64,000 nucleotides of DNA from Chitinophagales bacterium (GTDB taxonomy: Bacteria > Bacteroidota > Bacteroidia > Chitinophagales > UBA2359). Position numbers and translations under genes: made by a program. This document shows positions 26,120 to 38,600 of the stretch, piece by piece (within the stretch, counting starts at the first letter, position 1; every line of letters starts with the position of its first letter). The notes below the pieces were generated by a model. That model was not told the origin of the DNA. It worked only from the letters and a program-made list of their open reading frames with translations, and made no database searches. Where the stretch lies: NCBI GenBank assembly GCA_020628375.1, contig JAHDFD010000003.1:62001-126000 (forward strand). Direction: 5' to 3'.

Positions 26120-27580
26120 ATGCTCAAAAAAAGTTTAGCACCGGAACGTTTAAGTATTTTTGATATGTTAAAAATTGGTGTTGGTCCATCGAGTTCTCAT
26201 ACTTATGGCCCCTGGAAAGCTATACTTTTGTGGTTAGAGACTTTTTCTGTAGAAAAAACACATCAAATTAAGATTCATTTGTATGGTTCATTGGCAAAAA
26301 CAGGAGCAGGACATGGAACCGATATTGCCATTATTATGGGTTTACTTGGCGAACAGCCTGAAACAACGAATATTGCTTTGATAGGTCAAAAATTCCAACA
26401 GGTTGTATCTGCCTCAAGTATTGAACTTAAACAAGTTAAAACTATACCCTTTGTTTATTCGAGAGACCTAATTTTTCATTTTGACCAACAGCTTCCATTT
26501 CATTCTAATGGAATGTTGTTTGAAGCCTATGACCATGAAGGCAGGTTATTATCGTCAGAAAAATATTACTCTATCGGAGGTGGTTTTGTTGCTCAGGAAA
26601 ATACTTCAACAACTAAAGAAGAAAAAGAAGTTCAACTGCCTTTTCCGTGTAATTCTTCTTCAGATCTAATTCGTCATTGTAAGGATAACAATTTTTCGAT
26701 ATTTGATATGGTTTGGGCAAATGAGCAAACCTGGAAAGATGCTGAAACTATCCACAAAGACTTAATTGAGATATGGTCGGTAATGAAGAATTGTCTTTAT
26801 AAAGGTTGTCATACAAATGGTATTCTACCTGGTGGTCTGGAAGTAAAACGCAGAGCTGCCGACTTGAACAGTCAATTGAGTGGAGGCATGAAATTCTCTA
26901 ATCCTAATGATTGGATAAAGTACATCAGAAATGCTCCTGCAAGTTTTAGTAAAATCTTGAAATGGATCTCCTGTTTCGCATTTGCTGTGAATGAAGAAAA
27001 CGCTTCCCTTAGTCGTGTTGTTACTGCTCCCACAAATGGTGCTGCTGGTGTTATTCCAACTGTTATCATGTATTATTTATGTTTCAGTGAAAAACGATTT
27101 GAAACAGAAGTGAAAGAGCATGAAGAGCAAGCTGTAATTCAATTTTTGTGTATTGCTGCTGAATTGGGTACCTTCTTTAAGAAAGGAGCAACGATCTCTG
27201 CTGCCATGGGAGGTTGTCAGGCTGAAATTGGTGTATCGTCGGCTATGGCAGCAGGTGCTTTAACCGAATGTTTAGGTGGTAGTGTGGAACAATCGTTAAT
27301 GGCTGCGGAAATTGCTATGGAACATCACCTTGGACTTACCTGTGATCCTATTGGAGGATTGGTACAAATTCCATGTATAGAACGAAATTCGATGGGCGCA
27401 ATAAAGGCTATCACAGCTGCTAATATCGCTTTAGAAAGCAATCCAAAAAATGCAAAAGTTTCCCTTGATAATGTTATCAATACGCTGTGGGAGACAGCAA
27501 AGGATATGAATCAGAAGTATAAGGAAACTTCAGAGGGTGGCTTGGCGATCAATATTCCTGTGAATGTGGTGGAATGTTAG
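26120..27580 (+). CDS. sdaA: L-serine dehydratase (L-serine ammonia-lyase), iron-sulfur type
   Basis: 486 aa, single-chain type. It deaminates L-serine to pyruvate and ammonia in the cytoplasm using a [4Fe-4S] cluster rather than PLP. The N-terminal beta domain starts 'LSIFDMLKIGVGPSSSHTYGPW', the family signature. The C-terminal alpha domain has 'RVVTAPTNGAAGVIP' and the three cluster cysteines Cys366 (GGCQAE), Cys408 (LTCDPIGG) and Cys419 (QIPCIE). The 42- and 11-residue spacing equals that of the characterised Legionella enzyme. A TAGTTTTG box at 26108-26115 lies only four bases before the ATG, hinting at a very short leader if it is used. The gene stands alone, bracketed by two composite palindromic arrays. 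Confidence 0.95.
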   Translation: MLKKSLAPERLSIFDMLKIGVGPSSSHTYGPWKAILLWLETFSVEKTHQIKIHLYGSLAKTGAGHGTDIAIIMGLLGEQPETTNIALIGQKFQQVVSASSIELKQVKTIPFVYSRDLIFHFDQQLPFHSNGMLFEAYDHEGRLLSSEKYYSIGGGFVAQENTSTTKEEKEVQLPFPCNSSSDLIRHCKDNNFSIFDMVWANEQTWKDAETIHKDLIEIWSVMKNCLYKGCHTNGILPGGLEVKRRAADLNSQLSGGMKFSNPNDWIKYIRNAPASFSKILKWISCFAFAVNEENASLSRVVTAPTNGAAGVIPTVIMYYLCFSEKRFETEVKEHEEQAVIQFLCIAAELGTFFKKGATISAAMGGCQAEIGVSSAMAAGALTECLGGSVEQSLMAAEIAMEHHLGLTCDPIGGLVQIPCIERNSMGAIKAITAANIALESNPKNAKVSLDNVINTLWETAKDMNQKYKETSEGGLAINIPVNVVEC

Positions 27581-27586
27581 TTTTTA

Positions 27587-27740
27587 GGAGATTCCGGCAT
27601 TAAAGGTATGTCGATGGTTCGGGGGGATTCCGGCGTGAGAGGTACGCCATTAATTCAAGGGGATTCCGGCATACGCCGGAATGACCAAGGGCGCTGGAAT
27701 GACCGAGGACGCCCCGGAACGACTGCATATGCCGGAATGA
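27587..27740. repeat. Composite palindromic repeat array downstream of sdaA
   Basis: Same architecture as 25936-26098: left half-units (GGAGATTCCGGCATTA at 27589; GGGATTCCGGCGTGAG), a central ATTCCGGCATACGCCGGAAT (27663-27682), then about three right half-units. It begins a few bases after the sdaA stop and ends just before the anmK stop, so it may also serve as a bidirectional transcript end. Confidence 0.85.
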
Positions 27741-27744
27741 TCTG

Positions 27745-28800
27745 TTATGGTAAGTATAAAGCTCCGTTGATGGTGTTTTTTGAGGCACCTGTTACACTTG
27801 ATAGTACATTTTCTATTCCAGCATTTCTTAAAAAACCAAGAAATGCCATTGCAATAGCTTCTTTATATTCAATCACTTCTGGTGCAGGAATAAACAGTTT
27901 TAAGTTTGTTTGTTTTTCTATTTCAGCAATTAGAAAATCGTTGTAAGCACCGCCGCCTGTGGTTAAAATCGCTCCTTCTATTTTAAATTCCTTTAATGCT
28001 ATTTGCATTTGTATCGCAATATGTTCTACTACTGTCCTTAACTTATCCGAGGTACTTCCTTCATGGCATTCGATCAGTGGAAGCACTTTTTCTCTTATCC
28101 ATACATTTGCCATTGATTTTGGTATAGATCGTTTATAAAAATCAAGCTCATTCAAGCTAGCTAATAAGTCAACTAAAACATTACCTTTTTGAGCAATATT
28201 TCCTTTGTCATCATACTTCAGTCCTAACTTATTTGCTAAAAAGTTCAGTGCTTGATTCAAAGGACATATATCAAAAGCCAATACTTTATCCTTACTTCGT
28301 CTGATAGAAATATTCGCAATTCCTCCTAAATTTAAACATGCTTTATATTCTGGAAACAGACATTTATCTACCAATGGGACAATAGGCGCACCTTGTCCTC
28401 CATTCGCCACATCTGCCGTTCTCAACTCTGTAATGACTTTTGTTTTGGTTGCCATAGCAAGGGCACTTCCCTCCCCTATCTGAACGGTCATTTTTGTTTC
28501 TGGCGAATGGAAAACAGTATGTCCGTGAGAGGCTATCAAATCAGCTTTTTGCTGATATTTCAATAGAAATTGATTGACGTATTTACCCAATAAATGTCCA
28601 TAGTCAAAATGGGTTTGACAAAATACTTTCGCGCTTTTTTCTGGAAGTGTTTTTAGTCTTTCCCTCCACTCATTTGTATAATCCAAACATTCAGCTGCTA
28701 AAATTTCATATTTCCATAAATCGTCATTTTGCTCAAAACGACAGAGCGCAAGGTCAACGCCATCTAAGGAGCTTCCCGACATTATTCCTAGTACTTTCAT
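27745..28800 (-). CDS. anmK: Anhydro-N-acetylmuramic acid kinase
   Basis: 351 aa, close to the usual family length. It phosphorylates 1,6-anhydro-MurNAc with ring opening to MurNAc-6-phosphate, in cytoplasmic peptidoglycan recycling. The start 'MKVLGIMSGSSLDGVDLAL' is the family's phosphate-binding signature of the ASKHA sugar kinase fold. Other matches are 'GQGAPIVPLVD', 'NLGGIANIS' and 'LTTGGGAYNDFL' with the expected spacing. It converges on sdaA, with the palindromic array between the two stops. No partner recycling gene such as murQ is adjacent. Confidence 0.95.
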   Translation of the reverse strand: MKVLGIMSGSSLDGVDLALCRFEQNDDLWKYEILAAECLDYTNEWRERLKTLPEKSAKVFCQTHFDYGHLLGKYVNQFLLKYQQKADLIASHGHTVFHSPETKMTVQIGEGSALAMATKTKVITELRTADVANGGQGAPIVPLVDKCLFPEYKACLNLGGIANISIRRSKDKVLAFDICPLNQALNFLANKLGLKYDDKGNIAQKGNVLVDLLASLNELDFYKRSIPKSMANVWIREKVLPLIECHEGSTSDKLRTVVEHIAIQMQIALKEFKIEGAILTTGGGAYNDFLIAEIEKQTNLKLFIPAPEVIEYKEAIAMAFLGFLRNAGIENVLSSVTGASKNTINGALYLP

Positions 28801-28865
28801 TTTTTATAATTGATAGTTGATGATTTTTTAGCTTCATTTTATTTCAAATTGTATAAAAACTAATT

Positions 28866-29043
28866 AATACAATTTTAACTTTAATATATTGTACATTTAT
28901 GAGAGCGTTAGCTACTATCAAATTAAGCCCAATATACGAGTCATGCCCCGAAAAATAGGGAGGTGTCTATATTTCGACTTCATTACATTACGCTCAATAT
29001 GACACGAAAATTTGTACGTTTTTTAACATTTAAATTTGTATAA
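28866..29043. mobile_element. MITE-like 178-bp element, copy 2
   Basis: Same length and about 95 percent identical by eye to 14804-14981, with the same imperfect inverted ends. Just outside the left end ATTGTAT (28851) mirrors the element's own ATACAAT, so an older or nested end may lie there. Non-coding. Confidence 0.6.
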
Positions 29044-29232
29044 TATAATTTACTAGTTAATTCGTCACTAAAAAAGTGGGTCATTCTGACGATTTTATGA
29101 GTGGTTCGACACTCGAAAGAATCTGATATATAGCTTTTTAAGAAAATGAGCAGATTTCTCATACTTCGTAATGACTGACAAATTAAACCATAAATTGTAT
29201 AATTTAACATCAACCATTATAATCTAATATAG

Positions 29233-29276
29233 AAAAAAGTCTTGTAGTTCAATTTCTTTACCTACAAGACTTTTAG
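29233..29276 (-). terminator. Rho-independent terminator-like hairpin
   Basis: AAAAGTCTTGTAG (29235-29247) pairs perfectly with CTACAAGACTTTT (29262-29274) around a 14-base loop. A/T runs on both sides let it work in either direction. It lies about 370 bp after the stop of the giant minus-strand gene, its most likely client. Confidence 0.6.
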
Positions 29277-29569
29277 TTATATACCAAGGTGTCTATGTTT
29301 CGACTTCATTTGATTTTACGACTATTGACTTCCTTACATTTTAAGTCATCGTATGACGAACCATTCAGAATGAAAAATAAGCATAGCGAAAATCGAGATG
29401 TCAAACCAGAAGAAAAAATGTAGTGCATCACACAGACGCCCTTGCGAAATGTATGCATACATGAAAGATACTTCGATGCGTTCAAAGACAAAGTTTTTAC
29501 AAAAAACCTTGTCTCTTCACTTTCTCAGTATGACACCTTGCGTAACTTCAGATCCAAAATTATGTTTTT

Positions 29570-29624
29570 ACGCTGTCAGCGTTTTTTATCTTCGATTATA
29601 ATCGATTTTGAACCCTGACAGCGT
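29570..29624. repeat. Inverted repeat just downstream of the giant gene
   Basis: ACGCTGTCAG (29570-29579) and CTGACAGCGT (29615-29624) enclose a second palindrome TCGATTATAATCGA (29592-29605). It sits 16 bp past the stop codon of the 5580-aa gene. It could form a nested stem, but no U-run follows on the minus strand, so terminator function is doubtful. Confidence 0.45.
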
Positions 29625-29640
29625 TACTTTAAAATTTAAG

Positions 29641-32600
29641 CTATTGTTTAATGAACCTTGTTGTAATTACTTCATCATCATTTGTTAATGAAATGAAGTA
29701 AGCACCAACTGCGTAATCACTAATATCCAATTGATTTACATTCAATCCGTTTTCAGTTGTAACTGAAATTATATCAATTACCTTACCTGTAACATCATAT
29801 ACTTTCAATGAAAGTTCTGAATTCGTACTATAGCTTGTAAACTCAACGTTTATCACATCACTTGCAGGTATTGGATATACAGCGATATCAGCAAAACTTG
29901 CAGCTCTGTTCAATACGATTACATCAGAAACAATTTCTGTATTGCCATTGAAATCAGTATCTTTCAAACGATAGAAATGATCTCCTGTACTTACCTCATT
30001 ATCCATGAAGCTATAAGCATTCGGTGTAACACTTGTACCTGCACCATTTACATAAGCAATTGCCTCGAAATGAACTCCATCTAATGAGCGTTCTAAAGTA
30101 AAGTAATCATTATCTGTTTCTGTTGCGGTTATCCAGTGAATGTAGTTTCCAGCTTCCTGAACTTCACCCTCGAAACGGATCAATTCTACAGAAGTAATCG
30201 GGCAAATACCTAAGTTTCCGCTGAATTGTACCGTACAATCATTTGAATCGGTACCAAAAATCGTCAGATTTTCTCCTTCAGGGAAAGGTCCTAATTGAAT
30301 TGAACTATCAGAGAAGGTTAATCCATTAATCGTATATGGCGCAGTTCCGCCGATTACATTAATAATCACATCATAGAAACCTGTAGATTCTACTTCAGGG
30401 CAAACTTGTATAATTCCAATATCGAAACCATCACAAACTTCTTCAATATCACATGGCTCATCTTGTCCTGCTGTAATTGAGAATTGTGCACAAGTGCTAG
30501 CTGCATCAGCATCTTCTACTACCAAAGTGAAATTATCACCATCAGCAACAACCAATTCATAAACGATACCGGTTACTAATCCATTAGCGATGAAATCACC
30601 AGCCGGCATATTATAAACTCCTGAACCACCTGAAATAGTGAAGGCAAGTGTATAAGCATTACCACTTGAGATACAAATTGTTTCATAGTCAATTACAATT
30701 GGATTATCACAAGCATCCGGTGGTGCTACGCCAAAGTTATTACCATCAGCTTCTGTTAAGGTATCTCCTGTTTCAACTGAAATAGGGAAGCTAATATCTG
30801 TTGTCGGTGTAAAGCCATCCGGTAAACCAGAAATAGTTACAGTATAATCACCAGCAGTTAAACAGTTATCGAAATCGTAAACTCCATCTGCTCCAGTCGT
30901 AACTACGCCAATTACATTTCCATCACTATCCGTTAATGTAACTGTTGCTCCGGCTACTAAACCTTCTCCAACATCGTACATTCCATTTCCGTTATCGTCG
31001 ATATAAACTACACCTGAAACCGTTGCACAAGGTGCAAATCCGAAGTCAGCCTCGCCTGTTGAATCTTCACCCTGATCGATACTAACATCAACTGTATTCG
31101 GAGAAGAATTGTACGTTCCGTCAGGTCCAATACCTACAATAATGGTATAGTCACCTGCCGGTAAATTATCGAAGATATAATTTCCATTCTCGTCTGTCAG
31201 CGTTGTACCGATTACATTTCCTTCACTATCCACCAATGTTATCAATACATCAGGAATACCAGGTTCATTACCATCCTGAACTCCATTTCCATTTTCATCG
31301 AAGAATACTGTTGAACCTATAGATCCGGTATTATCATCATCGCAATCTGAAGGCGATTCAATACTAACTGGAATAGCTCCACATGCAGGGTTCAGATCGA
31401 ATATATTGATCGTAATATTTTCTCCAACATTAAACGGTCCAACATTAATAGGACTATTTTGTGGATCACTTAAAGCATTATTCACAACATAAGTACCACT
31501 TCCACCATCTACCGTTATGATAGCGGAGTATGTTCCATCGTCATTACAAACCGTTTCAGCAGATGCAGATAAAGGTTCATCACAAGACTTAGCACATTCA
31601 TTGGTATCTACTGTTACTGTAACATCATCACAAAGACCATCGGGATCAGAAATAGTAAAGTTCACTGCTTCACCTGCAAGACCAGAGATAGCGACAACAC
31701 CATCATTGCCAGTCTCCTGTACTGTTCCTGATAAATTGTATGAACCTGAACCGCCTGAAATTGCAACAACTACGTTGAATGTACCATCCTGGAATCCATT
31801 TACATCAACACCACATTCAATTGTTGCATTAGCAGTAATTGGTGAATCACATGCAGGTGCAGGTTGGAATCCGAAGTCATTGTCTAAGTTATCTTCTCCT
31901 TCTCCTAAGCTTACATCAAAAGAACCAGAAGTTGTTAATGTTGAACCATCAGGGCCAGCTCCAACTTCTACTGTGTAATCACCAGCAGGTAGATCATCGA
32001 ATAAATAGTTTCCGTTTTCATCTGTTGTTGCAGTCATAGTGTTTCCATCAGCATCTGTTAAAGTTACTGTTACACCAGAGATGCCCGGCTCGTCAGCATC
32101 CTGAACACCATTACCGTTTGTATCTTCAAATACAGTATCTCCGATTGAACCAGTTTCAGGTGTAGCAGGTTGGAATCCGAAATCATTATCTAAGTTATCC
32201 TCTCCTTCTCCTAAGCTTACATCATAAGAACCAGAAGTTGTTAATGTTGAACCATCAGGTCCAGCTCCAACTTCTACTGTGTAATCACCAGCAGGCAGAT
32301 CATCGAATAAGTAGTTTCCGTTTTCATCTGTTGTTACTGTCATTGTGTTTCCATCTGCATCTGTTAAAGTTACTGTTACACCAGAGATACCCGGCTCGTC
32401 AGCATCCTGAACACCATTACCATTTGTATCTTCAAATACAGTATCTCCGATCGAGCCAGTTTCTGGGGCAGGCGTACAATCAATTACTGTTAGTATAGCA
32501 GTTGCAACTGCATCTTCACATACTGTTCCATCACTTAAATCAGGATTAACAACCGTATAAGTAACCGTATAAGCACCCGGAATCAATCCGGTAGCATCAA

Positions 32601-35600
32601 CTGTTCCATCATCTGCTATAGAAGCACCGCCGTCGATTGACCAGTTACCACCAGCAACTCCGTCTGTAACGAACTGTCCGCTTGTAGGTTCAGCTCCACC
32701 TTCCTGATCACAAAGTGTAATGTCTGCGATCATTCCGGCATCAACAGAGCCACATTCTTCAGGTGTACAATCTTCTGGCGAAACAACAGTAACCGGCAAG
32801 CTTCCACATCCTGGGTTAGTATCGAAAATTACTACCGTCTGATCAGAACCAGTCATAAAAGGCCCAACTATAACCGGACTAGAAACAGGATCACCTGATG
32901 AAGTTCCGATATAGTATGAATCACTTCCACCTGAAATAGTAATCGTTGCTGAGTAAGTTCCATCTTCATTACAGAAAGACTCTGAGCTTGCCGATAATGG
33001 CGCATCACACGCTTTATTACACGCTGAAGTATCCTCATCAATAGTTACAGGATCACAAACACTTTCAGGGTCTGCATCTGTAATTGTAATAGTAATATTT
33101 CCATCTGTTGAATTTCCACTTCCGACGATCGGTTCAGAACCATCATAGTCTGAAATATTCAAATCACCAGAAATGTTATAAGCACCAGAACCACCACTTA
33201 CTGTTAAAGTATAAGCATATAAATTCGTTAAGTTGCCATTAGCATCTTCTTCACAGTCTAAAGTTAATTCAGCTGAAATAGGAGTATCACAAGTTGGTTC
33301 AACTACAGCACAATCAACAATTGTTAAAGTAGCAGGATTTGAAACTGCATCAGCACAATCGACTGTACCATTTTCAACATCCTCATTTTCTACAGTGTAA
33401 ACTACTGTGTAAGTACCAACAGCAAAATCACCTTCATTTACAGTTCCATCGAATTCAACTCCGTCAATCGTCCAGGTACCACCTGCATCTCCGTCAGAAG
33501 TAAATGTTCCAGAACTTGGCAATGAACCATCAAATCCTTCACCTGAACCATTACATAAAGTAATATCTTCAACAGTACCTGCATTTACTTCAGCACAATC
33601 TTTAATACATTGGTATGAATCGGTAATCGTTGCATCACATGGGGCATCTAAAGTGAAAGTATATTGGAAGCCATCTTCGAAAGCACCAACGAATACTAAT
33701 TCTCCTATATTCACTTCACCATTATAAGTTCCTGAAACAATTGCAGGATTTGGTGTAGTACCTGTTACCAAGATGTATAAGTTATAAGTTCCATCATCTT
33801 CTGTTGGACATTCGGCAATTGCTTCGATTGAAAGATCACATTCATCGGCTTTATCACATTCGTTGCCTTCTACATAAACAGTTTCTATACAGTCTTCAAG
33901 ATCTTCATCGCTTACTGTTAAAATATATGGTCCGGAAGGAACAAGGATACATTCGCCCGGAATGTAATTATAATTTCCAGAACCACCTGTAATCTCAACA
34001 ATACATACATAATATAAACCATCAGGAGCCGTATTTCCATCTAAATCGTTACAACCTGAAGCTGCAACAACAGCCAAATCACACGCTACTTTATCGCAAT
34101 CATCACCTTCTATGAAAATTACCTCTGAGCAATCTTCCAAATCTTCATCAACAACTGTAAGCACATAAGGTCCGGCAGGAACTGTGATACACTGTCCAGC
34201 TATATAATTATAATTTCCGGAACCACCACTAATTTGGTCTATACAAACGAAATAGAAACCACTTTCTGCTTCATTACCATCATTATCTGTACAACCAGAA
34301 GAAACTGTTACTGCTAAATCACATTCGATAGCCTTAGCACAATTTACGGCTTCCTCATAGCTTTGTGTGCAAGTATCATCGGCGACATCTGTAACAACCA
34401 GATTCGTTGTAACGCCATCATTATAGAAAACTTCTATTGGCTCACCTTCATTCGTTCCGTTAAAGTCACCAGAAACGGTATAGCTTCCAGAACCTCCGGT
34501 AATCAAGTAAATATTAGATTGAATTCCTGCATCAGGATCACAATTTTCGGTAACAGATATGCTAATATCACAACCTGCTTTTGCACAGTTCACTATTTCC
34601 TCATAAGCATCTGTACATTCTGCATCAGCTACATCTACAACCTGAATATTTGTGGTTTGACCATCTATATAATCTACTGTAAAGGCTTCACCTGCTTCTA
34701 CCGTTCCATTGAAATCACCTGAGATAGCATATTCACCTGAACCTCCGGTAATGATATAAGTGTTTGTTTGATCGTTGGTTACATCATTACAATCTTCAGA
34801 AACAGTTATTGAAATATCACAACCTGCTTTTGCACAGTTTACGATTTCTTCGTAAGCAGCTGTACATTCTGCATCAGCTACATCTACAACCTGAATATTT
34901 GTGGTTTGACCATCTATATAATCTACTGTAAAGGCTTCACCTGCTTCTACCGTTCCATTGAAATCACCTGAGATAGCATATTCACCTGAACCTCCGGTAA
35001 TGATATAAGTGTTTGTTTGATCGTTGGTTACATCATTACAATCTTCAGAAACAGCTATTGAAATATCACAACCTGCTTTTGCACAGTTTACGATTTCTTC
35101 GTAAGCAGCAGTACATTCTGAATCAGCTGTATCTACTACCTGAATGTTCGTGGTTTGACCATCTATATAATCTACTGTAAAGGTTTCACCTGCTTCTACC
35201 GTTCCATTGAAATCACCTGAAATAGTGTATTCACCTGATCCTCCGGTAATGATATAAGTGTTCGTTTGATCATTCGTTGTATCATCACAATCTTCAGAAA
35301 CAGCAATTTCTATATCACAACCTGCTTTTGCACAATTTACAATTTCTTCGTAAGCAGCAGTACATTCTGAAACAGCTGCATCTACTACCTGAATATTCGT
35401 GGTTTGACCATCTACATAATCAACAGAGAAAGATTCTCCTGCGTTTACTGTTCCATTGAAATCGCCGGAAATCGTGTATTCACCTGAACCTCCATCAATA
35501 AAATACGTATTCGTTTGATCGTTGGTATCTTCATTACAATCTTCTATAGTAGTAATTGATATTTCACAACCGCCTGAAGATGCACAGTTTATAATTTCTT

Positions 35601-38600
35601 CATAAGCTGCTGTGCATTCTGAATCATTGGCATCTACTACTTGAATATTTGTAGTTTGGCCATCTACATATAGAACATCTATTTCTTGCCCCTCATTTAC
35701 TGGTCCATTGAAATCTCCCGTCATAATGTATGCTCCCGAACCACCAGTTATAATAAAAGTGTTTGCTTGAGTTCCATTAAAGTCATCACAATCTTCAGTA
35801 ACAGCAATAGAAATTTCACAAGGTTCAGTAGTTCCACAATCAATTGATAAACCTTCAGCAGCAACGAAACAATCGTTTGTTACATTTCCGGCAACAGTAA
35901 CATTTACACTACTGCCACTGCTATAATTACCAATGGCATAAGTTCCTGTTGAGCCAGTTATAATTGGTGTTGAACCAGCATTATCAACAATCACCAAACT
36001 AGTTGAATTTCCAACATCGCTAATATCTATGATTACTGAGAATGTTCCATCGTCGTTACAAGCAGCGGTAAAGGTTGCTACTGGTGCAATACATTCAGGT
36101 GCTTCCGGTCCGAATCCGAATGGAGTACCATCTATGTAATCTTCACCAGCATCTATATCAACTGTATAAGTACTAACCGTAGTAATAGTTGTACCTGGAA
36201 TCTGACCCGTAACTGTAATTGTATAATTACCAGCTTCCAGATCATCGAACATATAATTTCCATCAGCATCGGTAGTAATTGAAGCAGTCGTTCCATCAGG
36301 ATAAGTAATTGTTACTTCCACTCCTTCGATTCCATCTTCATTTCCATCTTTATTACCATTACTATTATCATCAGAGAACACATTTCCACTAATCGAACCT
36401 TTTGGCTCTTCACAAAGACATTGGGTAAGGTTACTTGCTCCAATAGATAATTCTTCACTAGCTTCATTAGTAAATACTATTGAGTATCCTGCAATCGGCT
36501 CATAATAAACATAAATATCATAAACACCTGAAGCGGTTTCTTCAGCAGTAATCGTTCCTGAGAATGGTGTTCCATCATTATTAACCAATCCAGTATATGT
36601 ATCTGAAGTCCAGATCTCACCCGGGTCAGAAGTAATTATTAAATGGTCTTCTACATATCCAACTCCATCGACAAAGAAATTATTCGGATTATCACAAGAA
36701 CAAGGGTCAACAATATCAATTTCCGGATCAGTGCAATCCAAGATAGTAAGTGTTACCACTAAAGTTGTCTCACAACCGTTTCCATCTATTACGATCTCAT
36801 TACCTGATTCAGTATAAACTGTTCCCGATGCTGTTGTATAGCTTTCGCCTTCACAAATCTCAGCGTTGATCGGTTCAGGATCTGTAACAGTATATTCTGT
36901 TATATCGATGATCAAGTCATAAGCACAACCATTTTCATCGCTCTGAGCAACCACAGTTGATGCTGAATAAGTATTTCCATCTGAAGCTGTAAAACTTCCT
37001 CCTGGACAAATAAATCCACTTTCTGTTATATCATTTACACCATCGCATGGATCAGTACAAGTTATGGTAGTGATATTTACAACTAAAGTTGTTTCACAAC
37101 CATTGCCATCCAGTACGATCTCACTACCTGATTCGGTGTAAACCGTTCCCGATGCTGTTGTATAGCTTTCGCCTTCACAAATCTCGGCGTTGATCGGTTC
37201 AGGATCTATAACAGTATATTCTATTATATCGATGATCAAGTCATAAGCACAACCATTTTCATCGCTCTGAGCAACCACAGTTGATGCTGAATAAGTATTT
37301 CCATCTGAAGCCGTAAAACTTCCTCCCGGACAAATAGTTCCACTTTCTGTTATATCATTTACACCATCACATGGATCAGTACAAGTTATGGTAGTGATGT
37401 TTACAACTAAAGTTGTTTCACAACCATTGCCATCCAATACGGTCTCACTACCTGATTCAGTGTAAACCATTCCCGATGCTGTTGTATAGCTTTCGCCTTC
37501 ACAAATCTCAGCGTTGATCGGTTCAGGATCTGTAACAGTGTATTCTGTTATATCAATGATCAAGTCATAAGCACAACCATTTTCGTCACTTTGAGCTACT
37601 ACAGTTGATGCTGAATAAGTATTGCCATCTGAAGCAGTAAAACTTCCGCCCGGACAAATAGTTCCACTTTCTGTTATATCATTGACACCATCACATGGAT
37701 CAGTACAAGTTATGGTAGTAATGTTTACAACTAAAGTCGTCTCACAACCATTGCCATCCAATACGATCTCACTACCTGATTCAGTGTAAACCATTCCCGA
37801 TGCTGTTGTATAGCTTTCGCCTTCACAAATCTCAGCGTTGATCGGTTCAGGATCTGTAACAGTGTATTCTGTTATATCAATGATCAAGTCATAAGCACAA
37901 CCATTTTCGTCACTTTGAGCTACTACAGTTGATGCTGAATAAGTATTGCCATCTGAAGCCGTAAAACTTCCGCCCGGACAAATAAATCCACTTTCTGTTA
38001 TATCATTTACTCCATCACACGGATCAGTACAAGTTATGGTAGTGATATTTACAACTAAAGTCGTCTCACAACCATTTCCATCTATTACAATCTCACTACC
38101 TGATTCAGTGTAAACCGTTCCCGATGCTGTTGTATAGCTTTCGCCTTCACAAATCTCTGCATTGATCGGTTCAGGATCTATAACGGTGTATTCTGTTATA
38201 TCGATGATCAAGTCATAAGCACAACCATTTTCGTCACTCTGAGCTACTACGGTTGATGCTGAATAAGTATTTCCATCTGAAGCAGTAAAACTTCCTCCCG
38301 AACAAATAGTTCCACTTTCTGTTATATCATTGACACCATCGCATGGATCAGTACATAAATAAGAAACTTCAATGGTAAAAGATGGAATGCAAGATGCACC
38401 AAATCCACCAGCATCATAAGTAAGGTTATATGTGTGAGTTCCTGTTCCATCTCCTGTACTCGCAGATTGTGTAGCTACATCGGCTGTTAAAATTCCCCCA
38501 CAACTAGCATCTATATTAATTGCCGTATTACAAGTGTTCTCACCAGAGGTTGTAATAAAGCTACTAACATCATTTGGATATACCGATACTGTTTGTGATA

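Larger units (their letters stand above)
29044..29640. other. Intergenic region between MITE-like copy 2 and the giant gene
   Basis: No supportable gene. It holds a strong hairpin at 29235-29274, a second block related to sequence after MITE copy 1 (CATCGTATGACGAACCATTC at 29347 and 15182), a partial element resembling the inner part of the MITE (GTGTCTATGTTTCGACTTCA at 29290), and an inverted repeat at 29570-29624. Confidence 0.55.

Noticed and set aside
27600-27946. Open frames on both strands in the palindromic array after sdaA (plus 27608-27946 and minus 27600-27788).
   Set aside because: They translate the repeat itself and overlap the 3' end of anmK in antisense.
28801-29640. Possible small genes or a tRNA in the gap before the giant gene (for example the open frames at 28983, 29306 and 29398).
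   Set aside because: No cloverleaf or anticodon arm was recognisable, and the open frames cross MITE-like and other repeated sequence without a supported start.
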